A stretch of 64,000 nucleotides of DNA from Pseudomonas muyukensis (GTDB lineage Bacteria; Pseudomonadota; Gammaproteobacteria; Pseudomonadales; Pseudomonadaceae): the NCBI RefSeq assembly GCF_019139535.1, contig NZ_CP077073.1, forward strand, positions 1,375,001-1,439,000, given 5' to 3'. Below the pieces are notes generated by a model. That model did not search any database. It was not told where the DNA came from and saw only the letters and a list, made by a program, of their open reading frames with translations. Numbering within the stretch: the stretch's first letter is position 1; each line of letters opens with the position of its first letter. The position numbers were made by a program, and so were the translations under genes. Positions 28,719 through 37,097 of this stretch are shown here, piece by piece.

Positions 28719-29618
28719 ATGGAACCAAACAAGCCGATGAACTGGGATGACCTGAAGACTTTCATATCGGTCGCCAAGACCTGCAACGTCACCGATGCGG
28801 GTGCCGCCCTGCGGGTTTCGGCCTCTACCGTGTCGCGCAAGATTACCGCGCTTGAAGAGGCGCTGGGCTCGGCACTTTTTCTGAAACGAACCAATGGCTA
28901 CTTCCTCACCGAGGCCGGCAAGGCATTGCTGCCGCTGGCGCTGGAAGCCGAAGAGCGCTTCAAGCTGATCGAGCGGCAGATCGCCCACCCCCGTGAGCAC
29001 GCCGGTGGCTGCGTGCGCATCGATTGCCCCGAAGTCATGGGCACGCACCTGATCATCCCGGCGCTCGAGCAACTGCATGAGCAGTACCCTGACATTCAGT
29101 TCGACCTGGTCAATTCGGCGTTGTCCTCGAAGCTGACCCACAGCCACAGCGATATCATCATTCGCCTGCATCGCCCGGAGAATGGCAATTTCACCATGCG
29201 CTGCCTGGGGCGGCTGACCCAGGGGCTGTTCTGCTCCGACACCTACGCCGCGCGGCACGGCTTGCCACGGCAGCCGGCGGACCTGCAGCGCCACCAGTTG
29301 ATCGGCTGGACCGAAGAGATGGCGCACATGCCGCTCGCCCGCTGGTTGCACGAACTGGGTAATGGCCATAAACCCTGGTTGCGCCTGCAGAACCTCAACG
29401 CCCAGATCAACGCCGTGGCCACCGGCCTGGGCATTGCCGCGTTGCCGATCTATGTGGGCATGCGCAACGGCTTCACCCGCGTGCTCCCCGCAGGGCCCGC
29501 CCACGGCGCGGACATCTGGCTGCTGCGCAACCTGGCCAGCCAGGACCTCAAGCGGGTCAGCGTGGTCACCGAGCACCTGATCGGCTATTTCGCCCGGACC
29601 CGCACCGACCTGCCTTGA
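28719..29618 (+). CDS. LysR-family regulator divergent from desaturase/mutase operon
   Basis: The protein (299 residues from ATG 28719) starts MEPNKPMNWDDLKTFISVAK and has a LysR helix-turn-helix (AALRVSASTVSRKITALEEA) and effector-binding domain. The ATG at 28737 (MNWDDLK) is an alternative; the frame is open further upstream but without likeness. It belongs to the branch whose members start with NWDDLK, like the regulator near 15 kb. Its divergent position and the dyad between the genes suggest that it controls the desaturase-glutamate mutase operon. The ligand is unknown. Confidence 0.87.
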   Translation: MEPNKPMNWDDLKTFISVAKTCNVTDAGAALRVSASTVSRKITALEEALGSALFLKRTNGYFLTEAGKALLPLALEAEERFKLIERQIAHPREHAGGCVRIDCPEVMGTHLIIPALEQLHEQYPDIQFDLVNSALSSKLTHSHSDIIIRLHRPENGNFTMRCLGRLTQGLFCSDTYAARHGLPRQPADLQRHQLIGWTEEMAHMPLARWLHELGNGHKPWLRLQNLNAQINAVATGLGIAALPIYVGMRNGFTRVLPAGPAHGADIWLLRNLASQDLKRVSVVTEHLIGYFARTRTDLP

Positions 29619-29630
29619 GGGGGGCGCGGG

Positions 29631-30617
29631 TCAGGGCCGCAGGATCAACGTGCCCAAGGTCTGGCGGTCCTGGAGCAGTTGGTGCACCTGGCCGGCATCC
29701 GCCAGGTCGTGGGCGGTGATGCGCGGCAGCTTGATCTGCTCGGCCTTCACCGCGTCCATCACCCGGCGAGCGGCCATGCGCAGCTCGTCGCGCTCTGCCA
29801 CATAGTGCTTGAGCGTGGGCCGGGTCACATGCAGCGAGCCCAGCGCGCCCAGGCGCGACAGGTTGAAGCCGGTCACGTCTCCCGACGCATTGCCGAACAG
29901 CACCAGCTGGCCGCGTCGGCGCAGGCTGGCCAGGGAGAACTCGACCGTGTCCTTGCCGACGGAGTCGAAGACCACGTCGACCCCGCGCTCCTCGGTCAGC
30001 TCGCGGATGGCCTGGGGCGTGGCGGCGTCGCTACTGTCCAGGGCGGCGATGCAGCCGGCGTTGAGCGCTGCCTGGCGCTTTTGCGCGGTCGAGGCCAGGC
30101 CGATGACCTTCATGCCGCGCGCGGCCAGCCAACTGGTGGCCAGGCTGCCGACGCCACCGGCGGCGGCGTGCCACAGCACCCAGTCGCCGGTCATCAGCGG
30201 CACGCAACGGTGGGTCAGGTATTCGGCGGTGATGCCTTTGAACATCACGGCTGCCGCAGTTTCGAAACTGATCTCCGGGTCCAGGCGGATCACCCGTGCG
30301 GCCGCCACGATGGCATGGCTGGCGTAGCTGCCGGACGAGCCGTCGATGAAGGCGACGCGGTCGCCGACTTTCAGTTCGCTGACATCCGCCGCACATTCGA
30401 TGACCCGCCCGGCGCCCTCGGTGCCGAGGCCGCGTGGATACGCCGAGCCATCGTCCAGCGCCCCCGAGCGGCGATAGGTGTCGATGAAGTTGACCCCGGC
30501 GGCCTCGATGGCGACCAGTACCTGCCCGCTGCTGAGCAGGGGCAGTTCATGTTGGCGCAGGTACAGGACATCCGGGCTGCCGGGCTCATTGAAGACTACT
30601 GCTTTGGCGCGGGTCAT
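29631..30617 (-). CDS. NADPH:quinone oxidoreductase-like MDR family protein
   Basis: The 328-residue protein is a zinc-independent medium-chain dehydrogenase/reductase of the Qor type. It has EAAGVNFIDTYRRSG near residue 38, the GLGTEGAGRVIE segment, and the nucleotide-binding WHAAAGGVGSLATSWLAARG near 148-167. Members reduce quinones or enones with NADPH in the cytoplasm. It ends 12 bp from the convergent LysR stop. Downstream of lysE-like gene on the same strand with 10 bp between, it is probably co-transcribed with that exporter. Specific substrate cannot be told. Confidence 0.88.
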   Translation of the reverse strand: MTRAKAVVFNEPGSPDVLYLRQHELPLLSSGQVLVAIEAAGVNFIDTYRRSGALDDGSAYPRGLGTEGAGRVIECAADVSELKVGDRVAFIDGSSGSYASHAIVAAARVIRLDPEISFETAAAVMFKGITAEYLTHRCVPLMTGDWVLWHAAAGGVGSLATSWLAARGMKVIGLASTAQKRQAALNAGCIAALDSSDAATPQAIRELTEERGVDVVFDSVGKDTVEFSLASLRRRGQLVLFGNASGDVTGFNLSRLGALGSLHVTRPTLKHYVAERDELRMAARRVMDAVKAEQIKLPRITAHDLADAGQVHQLLQDRQTLGTLILRP

Positions 30618-30627
30618 CTGTCTGTCC

Positions 30628-31242
30628 TCAGAGGTTGCTGGTGCGTACGAAGATCCAGGCCGCCACGGCGATCAGCATCAGGCCGAACACCACGTTCTGC
30701 GCCTTGAGCAGGCCGGGGCGGACCGCCAGCAGGCGCTGGATGGTGGCGCCCATGGACACCCAGATGATATGCGCGGTGAAGTTCACCAGGATCAGCGCCA
30801 GGCTCAGGGCCAGTACCGCGCTGCTGTTGCTGGTGCCGGCGGGGATGAAGGTGGAGAACATCACCAGCAGCATCACCAGCCCCTGGACATTGCCCAGCTG
30901 GACGATGATGCCGTCGCGAAACTGCAGGTCCAGCTGGCGGTCGCCGGCCTTGCGCATCGGCCGGATGATCAGCTTGATCCCCAGCCAGAGGATGTACAGG
31001 CTGCCGGCCACGCGCAGCACCCACATCAGGTTGGGGCTGGCCATGATCGTGTGGTACAGCCCCAGGCCCACCAGCACGGCGATCAGGAAGTAGGTGGCAT
31101 CGAGGCCGACGATGAACTTGACCGAGCGGCGCACGCCGCTTTGCGCGCCGGAGGTGGCGACCATGAGGTTGCCGGGACCGGCGCTCAGGGCCAGCGGCAC
31201 CATGGTGGTCAGCCATAGCGCCCAGTTGATTTCTAAAGACAC
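30628..31242 (-). CDS. LysE/RhtB-family amino-acid exporter
   Basis: The 204-residue inner-membrane protein has the LysE layout of about six hydrophobic helices and the N-terminal sequence ALSAGPGNLMVATSGAQSGV, where the family has a conserved GPG motif. VGLDATYFLIAVLVGLGLYH and GSLYILWLGIKLIIRP follow as in RhtB homologues. Members export amino acids or homoserine lactones. The start is a GTG at 31242 with AAGG about ten bases upstream. It precedes the quinone oxidoreductase gene by 10 bp. The 154-bp region upstream, to the next LysR gene, is modestly AT-rich and may hold its promoter. Confidence 0.9.
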   Translation of the reverse strand: MSLEINWALWLTTMVPLALSAGPGNLMVATSGAQSGVRRSVKFIVGLDATYFLIAVLVGLGLYHTIMASPNLMWVLRVAGSLYILWLGIKLIIRPMRKAGDRQLDLQFRDGIIVQLGNVQGLVMLLVMFSTFIPAGTSNSSAVLALSLALILVNFTAHIIWVSMGATIQRLLAVRPGLLKAQNVVFGLMLIAVAAWIFVRTSNL

Positions 31243-31396
31243 AGGGACTTTACCTTATCGCAAGATAATCAGGACGTTGCGCGCCAGTCTAAGTCCGCGG
31301 TGGTGGATTGGTTATCGCCAAAAATGCAAAGCCACCAGCCATAAATGGGGGTATTGCCGGTGTGTGTACTGGCCCTGGGGCAGGGCGCCGGTTCGT

Positions 31397-32281
31397 TCAG
31401 GTGCCGTGCAAATGCGCCACCAGTTCGCGGGTGAAACCGGGCAGGGCAGCAAAGTTGCGCGCGCACAGTTGCAGGCGGCGGTTGGCCCAGCGATCCCGCA
31501 GGGCGACCCAGTGCAGCGCAACCCGGCCGTGCCAGCGCAACACCGCCGCCCGTGGCACGATGCCCACCCCGGCACCGCCGGCAACCATGCGGATCACCCC
31601 GTCGAAGCCATCGGCGCGAACCCGGACTTGCAACCGCCGGCCCAGGTGCAGGGCTTGTTCTTCCAGGTGCAGGGCCAAGGCGCTGTGGGCGCCAAGGCAG
31701 ACGTGCCCGTGCTCGAGACAGTCGGCGAACCTTGGCGCCGGTTGCCCGGCCAGGGGATGCCCGGGCGGCGTCAGCAGCACCAGCGGGTCGTCGCGAAAGG
31801 CCAGGGTCTCCAGGTGTTCGCAGGGCGCGGCGTCGGACACGATGCCCAGGTCGGCCAGGCCCTGGGTGATCGACTGGACGATGCGCAGGCTGGGCAGCTC
31901 CTGGACATCGATGCTCACCCCCGGGTAACGGGCCAGGTGGCTGGCCAGCAGTTCCGGCAGGTACTCGGTCAAGGCAGCAGTGTTGCACAGCAGGCGTATC
32001 TGGCCCTGCTGGCCCTGGGCATATTGCCCGAGGTCGTATTGCAGGCGTTCGACCTGCTGGGCGATCAGCCGCGCATGTTGCAGCAGGGCCTGTCCTGCGG
32101 CGGTTGCCTGCACGCCACGGCGGTTGCGCTCGAGCAAGGGGATGCCGAGTGACGCTTCCAGGGCGCGGATGCGCGCGCTGGCCGCCGGCAGGGACAAGTG
32201 GCTGCGGCGGGCGCCGGCGGTGATGTTGCCGCACTCCAGGGTGTGCTGGAACAGCTTGAGGTCGATCAGGTCGAAATGCAT
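31397..32281 (-). CDS. LysR-family regulator divergent from TSUP permease gene
   Basis: The 294-residue product (start ATG 32281, MHFDLIDLKLFQHTLECGNI) has a LysR helix-turn-helix (SHLSLPAASARIRALEASLG) and a C-terminal effector domain. It is of the CbbR/CysB-like general type. The gene is divergent from the TSUP permease with 77 bp between starts, so that permease is its likely target. Six residues upstream of the chosen start are open in frame but add no domain sequence. The effector is unknown. Confidence 0.87.
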   Translation of the reverse strand: MHFDLIDLKLFQHTLECGNITAGARRSHLSLPAASARIRALEASLGIPLLERNRRGVQATAAGQALLQHARLIAQQVERLQYDLGQYAQGQQGQIRLLCNTAALTEYLPELLASHLARYPGVSIDVQELPSLRIVQSITQGLADLGIVSDAAPCEHLETLAFRDDPLVLLTPPGHPLAGQPAPRFADCLEHGHVCLGAHSALALHLEEQALHLGRRLQVRVRADGFDGVIRMVAGGAGVGIVPRAAVLRWHGRVALHWVALRDRWANRRLQLCARNFAALPGFTRELVAHLHGT

Positions 32282-32358
32282 CTGCCTCTGTCCTGGCAAT
32301 AGTCTGGGTACAGGTATGACAGATTTTCAGGCGGCCGTCGCCAGGCGACGATGACGCC

Positions 32359-33123
32359 ATGAATATCTCCTTGGCGTTTTACCAGCACCTTGGCCCAGCC
32401 CTGACCGCGCTGGTGATTTTCACATTCCTGCTGGCCGGTGCGGTCAAGGGCGTGATCGGCTTGGGCCTGCCGACCATCGCCATGGGGCTGCTTGGCCTGG
32501 CTATGCCTCCGGCGCAGGCTGCGGCGTTGTTGATCGTGCCCTCGACCTTGACCAACCTGTGGCAACTGGCGAGCGGAGGCCAGCTGTCGGCCTTGCTGCG
32601 GCGGTTGGGCGGGATGCTGCTGGCGATCTTCGTCGGCACTTTGCTGGGCAGCGTCTGGCTGGGTATCGACAGCGGCCCGTGGGCTGCCCATGCCTTGGGG
32701 GGCGCGCTGTTGCTCTATGCCTTGTATGGGCTGGGTGGCCGCGGCTGGCGGGTCGCCGCTGCGCATGAGCACTGGCTGGGGCCGTTGTGTGGGCTGCTGA
32801 CGGGGGTGGTGACGGCGGCCACCGGCGTGTTCGTGATGCCGGCGGTGCCTTACTTGCAGGGCCTGGGGCTGGGGCGTGAGGGGTTGGTTCAGGCCCTGGG
32901 CCTGTCGTTCAGTGTTTCGACCCTGGCGCTGGCCATCGGCCTGGCCGGTCAGGATGTGCTGGGCGGCCAGGCGCTGGGGGCCTCACTGCTGATGCTGGCC
33001 CCGGCCTTGCTCGGCATGTTCGCCGGGCAGTGGCTGCGCGGCCGGATCAGCGCCGTGCTGTTCAAGCGCTGCTTTTTCATCGGCCTGGCGCTGTTGGGTG
33101 GTCATTTGCTGATCAACGGCTAG
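32359..33123 (+). CDS. TauE/SafE (TSUP) family permease
   Basis: The 254-residue membrane protein has about eight hydrophobic helices and the TSUP repeats: GAVKGVIGLGLPTIAMGLLG near residue 28 and the second-half counterpart GLLTGVVTAATGVFVMPAVP near 147. Members move sulfite, sulfoacetate or other organic anions. It is divergent from a LysR gene. Its end overlaps by 11 bp the end of the convergent YgiN-like gene. The substrate cannot be told from sequence. Confidence 0.9.
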   Translation: MNISLAFYQHLGPALTALVIFTFLLAGAVKGVIGLGLPTIAMGLLGLAMPPAQAAALLIVPSTLTNLWQLASGGQLSALLRRLGGMLLAIFVGTLLGSVWLGIDSGPWAAHALGGALLLYALYGLGGRGWRVAAAHEHWLGPLCGLLTGVVTAATGVFVMPAVPYLQGLGLGREGLVQALGLSFSVSTLALAIGLAGQDVLGGQALGASLLMLAPALLGMFAGQWLRGRISAVLFKRCFFIGLALLGGHLLING

Positions 33124-33427
33124 CCGAGGAGACGCTGAGCATGTCGAGGCTCTGGATCTCGAAATCACGCTCCAGGTAGTCCATGCGTTTTTCAAAGAAT
33201 GCCCGCATGTGCGGCAGGGCCGAGTGCACGTCCAGGTCGGCCTTGCTTGCCCATACCTCGAAGAACACGAACAGGCTCGGGTCTTGCTGGTCGCGCAGCA
33301 TGTGGTACTCGAGGCAACCCGGCTCCTGGCGGCTCGGTTCGACATAGGGGCGGAACAATTGCTCGAAGGCTTCGGCCTGTTCCGGACGGGTCTTGGCTTT
33401 GAGGATGAAGGCGTGCTGCTGGGTCAT
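33113..33427 (-). CDS. YgiN-like antibiotic-biosynthesis-monooxygenase-family protein
   Basis: The 104-residue product is a single ABM ferredoxin-like domain: QQHAFILKAKTRPEQAEAFE, then SRQEPGCLEYHMLRDQQDPS and FVFFEVWASKADLDVHSALP with the conserved His. E. coli YgiN is a quinol monooxygenase encoded beside mdaB. Here the gene is divergent from mdaB, with 157 bp between, supporting a shared quinone redox role. The ATG at 33427 is chosen; the frame is open to 33532 through an AT-rich promoter-like region, which is not coding in character. Confidence 0.85.
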   Translation of the reverse strand: MTQQHAFILKAKTRPEQAEAFEQLFRPYVEPSRQEPGCLEYHMLRDQQDPSLFVFFEVWASKADLDVHSALPHMRAFFEKRMDYLERDFEIQSLDMLSVSSASR

Positions 33428-33584
33428 GGGCGGTGTGCTCGGTGGTGGGGTATCGGATTCTAAATCAATAATATATTCATGATTCGTGATTCGCAGGAAC
33501 ATGTATTTTGTCCGGTGATAGCTGTATCCCACGTCTGCGAGTGCCTAACCTGCCGGCAAATCCATACCGGGCCCATGAGTCTCC

Positions 33585-34175
33585 ATGAAAAAGATCCTCC
33601 TGCTCAACGGCGGCAAGCGCTTCGCCCATTCCGACGGCCGCCTCAACCAGACCCTGCACGAGGCTGCACTGGCCCATCTGGACCGTGCTGGCTTCGAGGT
33701 GCGGGAGACCTTCATCGACGGTGGCTACGATGCCCAGGCCGAGGTGCAGAAGTACCTGTGGGCCGATGTGGTGATCTACCAGATGCCCGGCTGGTGGATG
33801 GGCGCGCCATGGACCGTGAAGCAATACATCGACGAGGTGTTCACCGCCGGTCACGGCAGCCTCTACGCCAACGATGGCCGCACCCGCTCGGACAACTCGC
33901 AGAAATACGGCAGCGGTGGCCTGGTGCATGGCAAGCAGTACATGCTGTCGCTGACCTGGAACGCGCCGCAGCAGGCGTTCGACGACCCCAGCGACTTTTT
34001 CGAGGGCAAGGGGGTGGACGCGGTGTACTTCCCGTTTCACAAGGCCAACCAGTTTCTCGGCATGAGCGCCTTGCCGACCTACCTGGCGGTGGATGTGATG
34101 AAGTGTCCGGATGTGCCGGCGGCGTTGGCGGCGTATGAGCAACATTTGACCGAGGTGTTCGGCAAGGGCCGCTAG
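33585..34175 (+). CDS. mdaB: NAD(P)H:quinone reductase, MdaB-like flavodoxin-fold protein
   Basis: MdaB reduces quinones by two electrons with NADPH and FAD and protects from redox stress. The 196-residue sequence closely follows MdaB: KKILLLNGGKRFAHSDGRLN at the start, ADVVIYQMPGWWMGAPWTVK near 59-78, the SDNSQKYGSGGLVHGKQYML segment, and PFHKANQFLGMSALPTY near the end. It is a cytoplasmic single-domain flavoprotein. The neighbour in divergent orientation is YgiN-like, its E. coli companion. A REP unit lies after the stop. Confidence 0.93.
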   Translation: MKKILLLNGGKRFAHSDGRLNQTLHEAALAHLDRAGFEVRETFIDGGYDAQAEVQKYLWADVVIYQMPGWWMGAPWTVKQYIDEVFTAGHGSLYANDGRTRSDNSQKYGSGGLVHGKQYMLSLTWNAPQQAFDDPSDFFEGKGVDAVYFPFHKANQFLGMSALPTYLAVDVMKCPDVPAALAAYEQHLTEVFGKGR

Positions 34176-34205
34176 GCTGTGCGCTGCAGGAGGTGATCTG
34201 GAGGG

Positions 34206-34245
34206 CACCGGCTGCGCCGGTGTTCGCCGGCAAGGCCGGCTCCTA
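34206..34245. repeat. REP unit between mdaB and LysR gene
   Basis: CACCGGCTGCGCCGGTG hairpin followed by TTCGCCGGCAAGGCCGGCTC (34223-34242) is the inverted TGTAGGAGCCGG class. It is a single unit. Confidence 0.7.
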
Positions 34246-34338
34246 CCGCGACCGCGCCCTCCTGCGGCGAACGGTACCCTTGCACGGGTTCCGATCAACC
34301 GCTATCAATCACGGCATTCTCTTGCCAAGGCCAACCGT

Positions 34339-35235
34339 GTGAAAACCCGATCCGAAGAGCTCCAGGTATTCGTCGCCGTCATCGACTGCGGCTCGATCTC
34401 CGCCGCCGCCGAGCAGATGGGCCAGACCCCGTCGGCGGTCAGCCGCACCTTGTCGCGCCTGGAAGGCAAGCTCGGCACTACCCTGGTCAACCGCACCACC
34501 CGGCGCATGGACCTGACCGAGGAGGGGCGCTTCTTCCTCGAGCGCGCCCGGCTGATCCTCGAGCAGATGAACGACATGGAAGAGCGCCTGTCGATGAACC
34601 GCCAGACCCCGTCCGGGCGTCTGCGCATCAACGCTGCCGCGCCGTTCATGCTGCATGCGATCCTGCCGTGGATCGGCGAGTTCCGCCAGCAATACCCAGG
34701 CATCGAACTGGAGCTGAACACCGACGATTTGATCATCGACCTGCTGGAGCAGAGCACCGACGTGGCCATCCGCATCGGCGAACTGGCCGACTCCAGCCTG
34801 CACGCGCGCTCGCTGGGCTGCAGCCCGGTACAGGTCCTGGCCAGCCCCGAGTACCTTGCCCGCCATGGCACGCCGGAAAAGGTCGAGGACCTCAATGGCC
34901 ATAGCCTGCTGGGCTTCAGCTCGCCCGAGTCGCTCAACCAGTGGCCGTTGCGCCATGCCCAGGGCGATCGCTGGCCGATCCGCCCGCAATTGATCGCCTC
35001 CAGCGGCGAAACCCTGCGCCAGCTGGCCATCGCCGGCGAGGGCATCGTCAGCCTGTCGCACTTCATGACCCACGAGGACATCCGCGCCGGCCGCCTGCAG
35101 GTGGTGCTCGGCGAGCACAGCAACGGCTACCGCCAGCCGATCCACGCGGTGTACTACCGCAACACCCAGCTGGCCCTGCGCATCCAGTGCTTCCTCGACT
35201 TCATCCAGGAAAAACTGGCGATCTACGCCAGCTGA
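34339..35235 (+). CDS. LysR-family regulator
   Basis: The 298-residue product has a typical LysR N-terminus (TRSEELQVFVAVIDCGSISA, then MGQTPSAVSRTLSRLEGKLG) and effector domain. LVNRTTRRMDLTEEGRFFLE places it in the large CrgA/DsdC-like class. The start is a GTG at 34339. No divergent partner exists; mdaB lies upstream on the same strand with a REP between, and ggt follows 118 bp after the stop. Its target is unclear. Confidence 0.87.
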   Translation: MKTRSEELQVFVAVIDCGSISAAAEQMGQTPSAVSRTLSRLEGKLGTTLVNRTTRRMDLTEEGRFFLERARLILEQMNDMEERLSMNRQTPSGRLRINAAAPFMLHAILPWIGEFRQQYPGIELELNTDDLIIDLLEQSTDVAIRIGELADSSLHARSLGCSPVQVLASPEYLARHGTPEKVEDLNGHSLLGFSSPESLNQWPLRHAQGDRWPIRPQLIASSGETLRQLAIAGEGIVSLSHFMTHEDIRAGRLQVVLGEHSNGYRQPIHAVYYRNTQLALRIQCFLDFIQEKLAIYAS

Positions 35236-35353
35236 GTTGCCTGAACGCGACAGCGGCTGCCTGTTGGCGGCGCGCCCTGGCTGCGGTGTTTGCTTAGTCC
35301 AATGGCTTCGGCCTTAATGACTGATCAACAAAAACAACACCAAGGAAGTGCGC

Positions 35354-37021
35354 ATGCGTATCGTCATGTTCCCGTCGCTGGCCCTCGGCGCCGCGATCCT
35401 GAGCTGTTCCTCCGCCTTTGCCGTGACCCTCGAAGGCGGCGCGGTGGCCGCGCCCGATCAATATGGCGCACAGGTAGCCGCCGATATTCTCAAGCAAGGC
35501 GGCAACGCGGTGGACGCCGCGGTCGCCACGGCCTTCACCTTGGCGGTGACCTACCCCGAAGCGGGCAACATCGGTGGTGGCGGCTTCATGACCCTGTTCG
35601 TCGACGGCAAACCGTACTTTCTCGACTACCGCGAAGTGGCGCCCAAGGCCGCGACCAAGACCATGTACCTCAACGACAAGGGCGAGGTGATCGAGAACCT
35701 CAGCCTGGTCGGCGCACGCGCCGCCGGGGTGCCGGGCACGGTGATGGGGCTGTGGGAGGCACACCAGAAGTTCGGCAAGCTCAAGTGGAGCGAACTGCTG
35801 ACCCCGGCCATCGGCTATGCCCGCAACGGCTTCAAGATCGCCCAGAAGCAATACCAGTACCGCGACGATGCCCAGGGCCTGTTCAAGACCGCCACCAACT
35901 TCAACGACTACTTTGGCAACATGAAAGTCGGCGAGCTGTTCAAGCAGCCGGAGCTGGCGCAGACCCTGGAGCGCATCGCCGACAAGGGCGTCAGCGAGTT
36001 CTACCAGGGCAAGACCGCCGACCTGCTGGTGGCGCAGATGCAGGCCGACAAGGGCCTGATCAGCAAGGACGACCTCAAGGACTACAAGGCCGTGTGGCGC
36101 GACCCGATCGCCATCGACTGGCGCGGCAACGTGGTCTACACCGCGCCACCGCCAAGCTCCGGCGGCGTCGCCCTGGCCCAGCTGCTGGGCATCAAGGAAG
36201 ACCGCGCGGCGGACTTCAAGGGCGTCGAACACAACTCGGCGAAATACATCCACCTGCTGGCCGAGATCGAGAAGCGCGTGTTCGCCGACCGCGCCGACTA
36301 TCTCGGCGATCCGGCTTTCACCCAGGTCCCGGTCGACCAGCTGGTGGCCAAGGATTACCTGGCCAAGCGTGCCGGCCAGGTCAACCCGAACGCGATTTCC
36401 GCCACCGACCAGGTCAAGCCGGGGCTGGAGCCGCACCAGACCACGCACTTCTCCATCGTCGACAAGCAGGGTAACGCGGTGAGCAACACCTACACCCTCA
36501 ACCTCGACTATGGCAGCGGCGTGGTGGTCAAGGGCGCGGGCTTCCTGCTCAACGACGAGATGGACGACTTCAGCGCCAAGCCGGGCGCGGCCAACGTGTT
36601 TGGCGTGGTCGGCGGCGACGCCAATGCCATCGCGCCGGGCAAGCGCATGCTGTCGTCGATGAGCCCGAGCCTGGTGGCCCGCGACGGCAAGGTGGTGCTG
36701 GTGCTGGGCACCCCGGGCGGCTCGCGGATCTTCACCTCGATCTTCCAGGTGATGAACAACCTGTACGACTTCGGCATGCCACTGGAGAAGGCCGTGGCGG
36801 CGCAGCGCGTGCATCACCAGTTGCTGCCCAAGGACACGATCTACTTCGACAGCTATGCGCCGCTCAAGGGGCAGGTGGCTGACGACCTGAAGCAGATGGG
36901 CTACGTGCTGGAGGACCAGGGCTGGGAGATGGGCGACATTCAGGCGATCCGGGTGACCGGGGAGAAGCTGGAGACAGCGTCGGACCCGCGTGGGCGTGGG
37001 GTGGGGATGATCGTCAAGTGA
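35354..37021 (+). CDS. ggt: Periplasmic gamma-glutamyltransferase
   Basis: The enzyme hydrolyses or transfers the gamma-glutamyl group of glutathione and other gamma-glutamyl compounds in the periplasm. The 555-residue precursor has a signal peptide (about residues 1-23, ending SSAFA), the large-subunit motif KQGGNAVDAAVATAFTLAVT near 50, and NIGGGGFMTLFVDGK. The autoprocessing site lies before Thr363 in HQTTHFSIVDKQGN, which becomes the catalytic N-terminal residue of the small subunit. Later motifs MLSSMSPSLV and GTPGGSRIFTS, which bind the glutamyl carboxylate, are intact. The ATG at 35354 is preferred over a GTG two codons upstream. Confidence 0.96.
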   Translation: MRIVMFPSLALGAAILSCSSAFAVTLEGGAVAAPDQYGAQVAADILKQGGNAVDAAVATAFTLAVTYPEAGNIGGGGFMTLFVDGKPYFLDYREVAPKAATKTMYLNDKGEVIENLSLVGARAAGVPGTVMGLWEAHQKFGKLKWSELLTPAIGYARNGFKIAQKQYQYRDDAQGLFKTATNFNDYFGNMKVGELFKQPELAQTLERIADKGVSEFYQGKTADLLVAQMQADKGLISKDDLKDYKAVWRDPIAIDWRGNVVYTAPPPSSGGVALAQLLGIKEDRAADFKGVEHNSAKYIHLLAEIEKRVFADRADYLGDPAFTQVPVDQLVAKDYLAKRAGQVNPNAISATDQVKPGLEPHQTTHFSIVDKQGNAVSNTYTLNLDYGSGVVVKGAGFLLNDEMDDFSAKPGAANVFGVVGGDANAIAPGKRMLSSMSPSLVARDGKVVLVLGTPGGSRIFTSIFQVMNNLYDFGMPLEKAVAAQRVHHQLLPKDTIYFDSYAPLKGQVADDLKQMGYVLEDQGWEMGDIQAIRVTGEKLETASDPRGRGVGMIVK

Positions 37022-37028
37022 AATGAGG

Positions 37029-37088
37029 CGTTCGCCGGCAAGCCGGCTCCTACAGGGTTGCCCGTAGGAGGCGGCTTGCCGGCGAAGC
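37029..37088. repeat. REPIN between convergent ggt and chemoreceptor genes
   Basis: TTCGCCGGCAAGCCGGCTCC at 37031 and the facing GTAGGAGGCGGCTTGCCGGC at 37064 form an inverted REP pair filling the 76-bp gap. Confidence 0.82.
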
Positions 37089-37097
37089 TTTCGCAGG

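Noticed and set aside
33460..33510. Direct repeat TGATTCGTGATTCG in the YgiN/mdaB gap as a defined operator
   Set aside because: Short, AT-rich and without a known consensus; kept only as a note in the quinone-pair finding.
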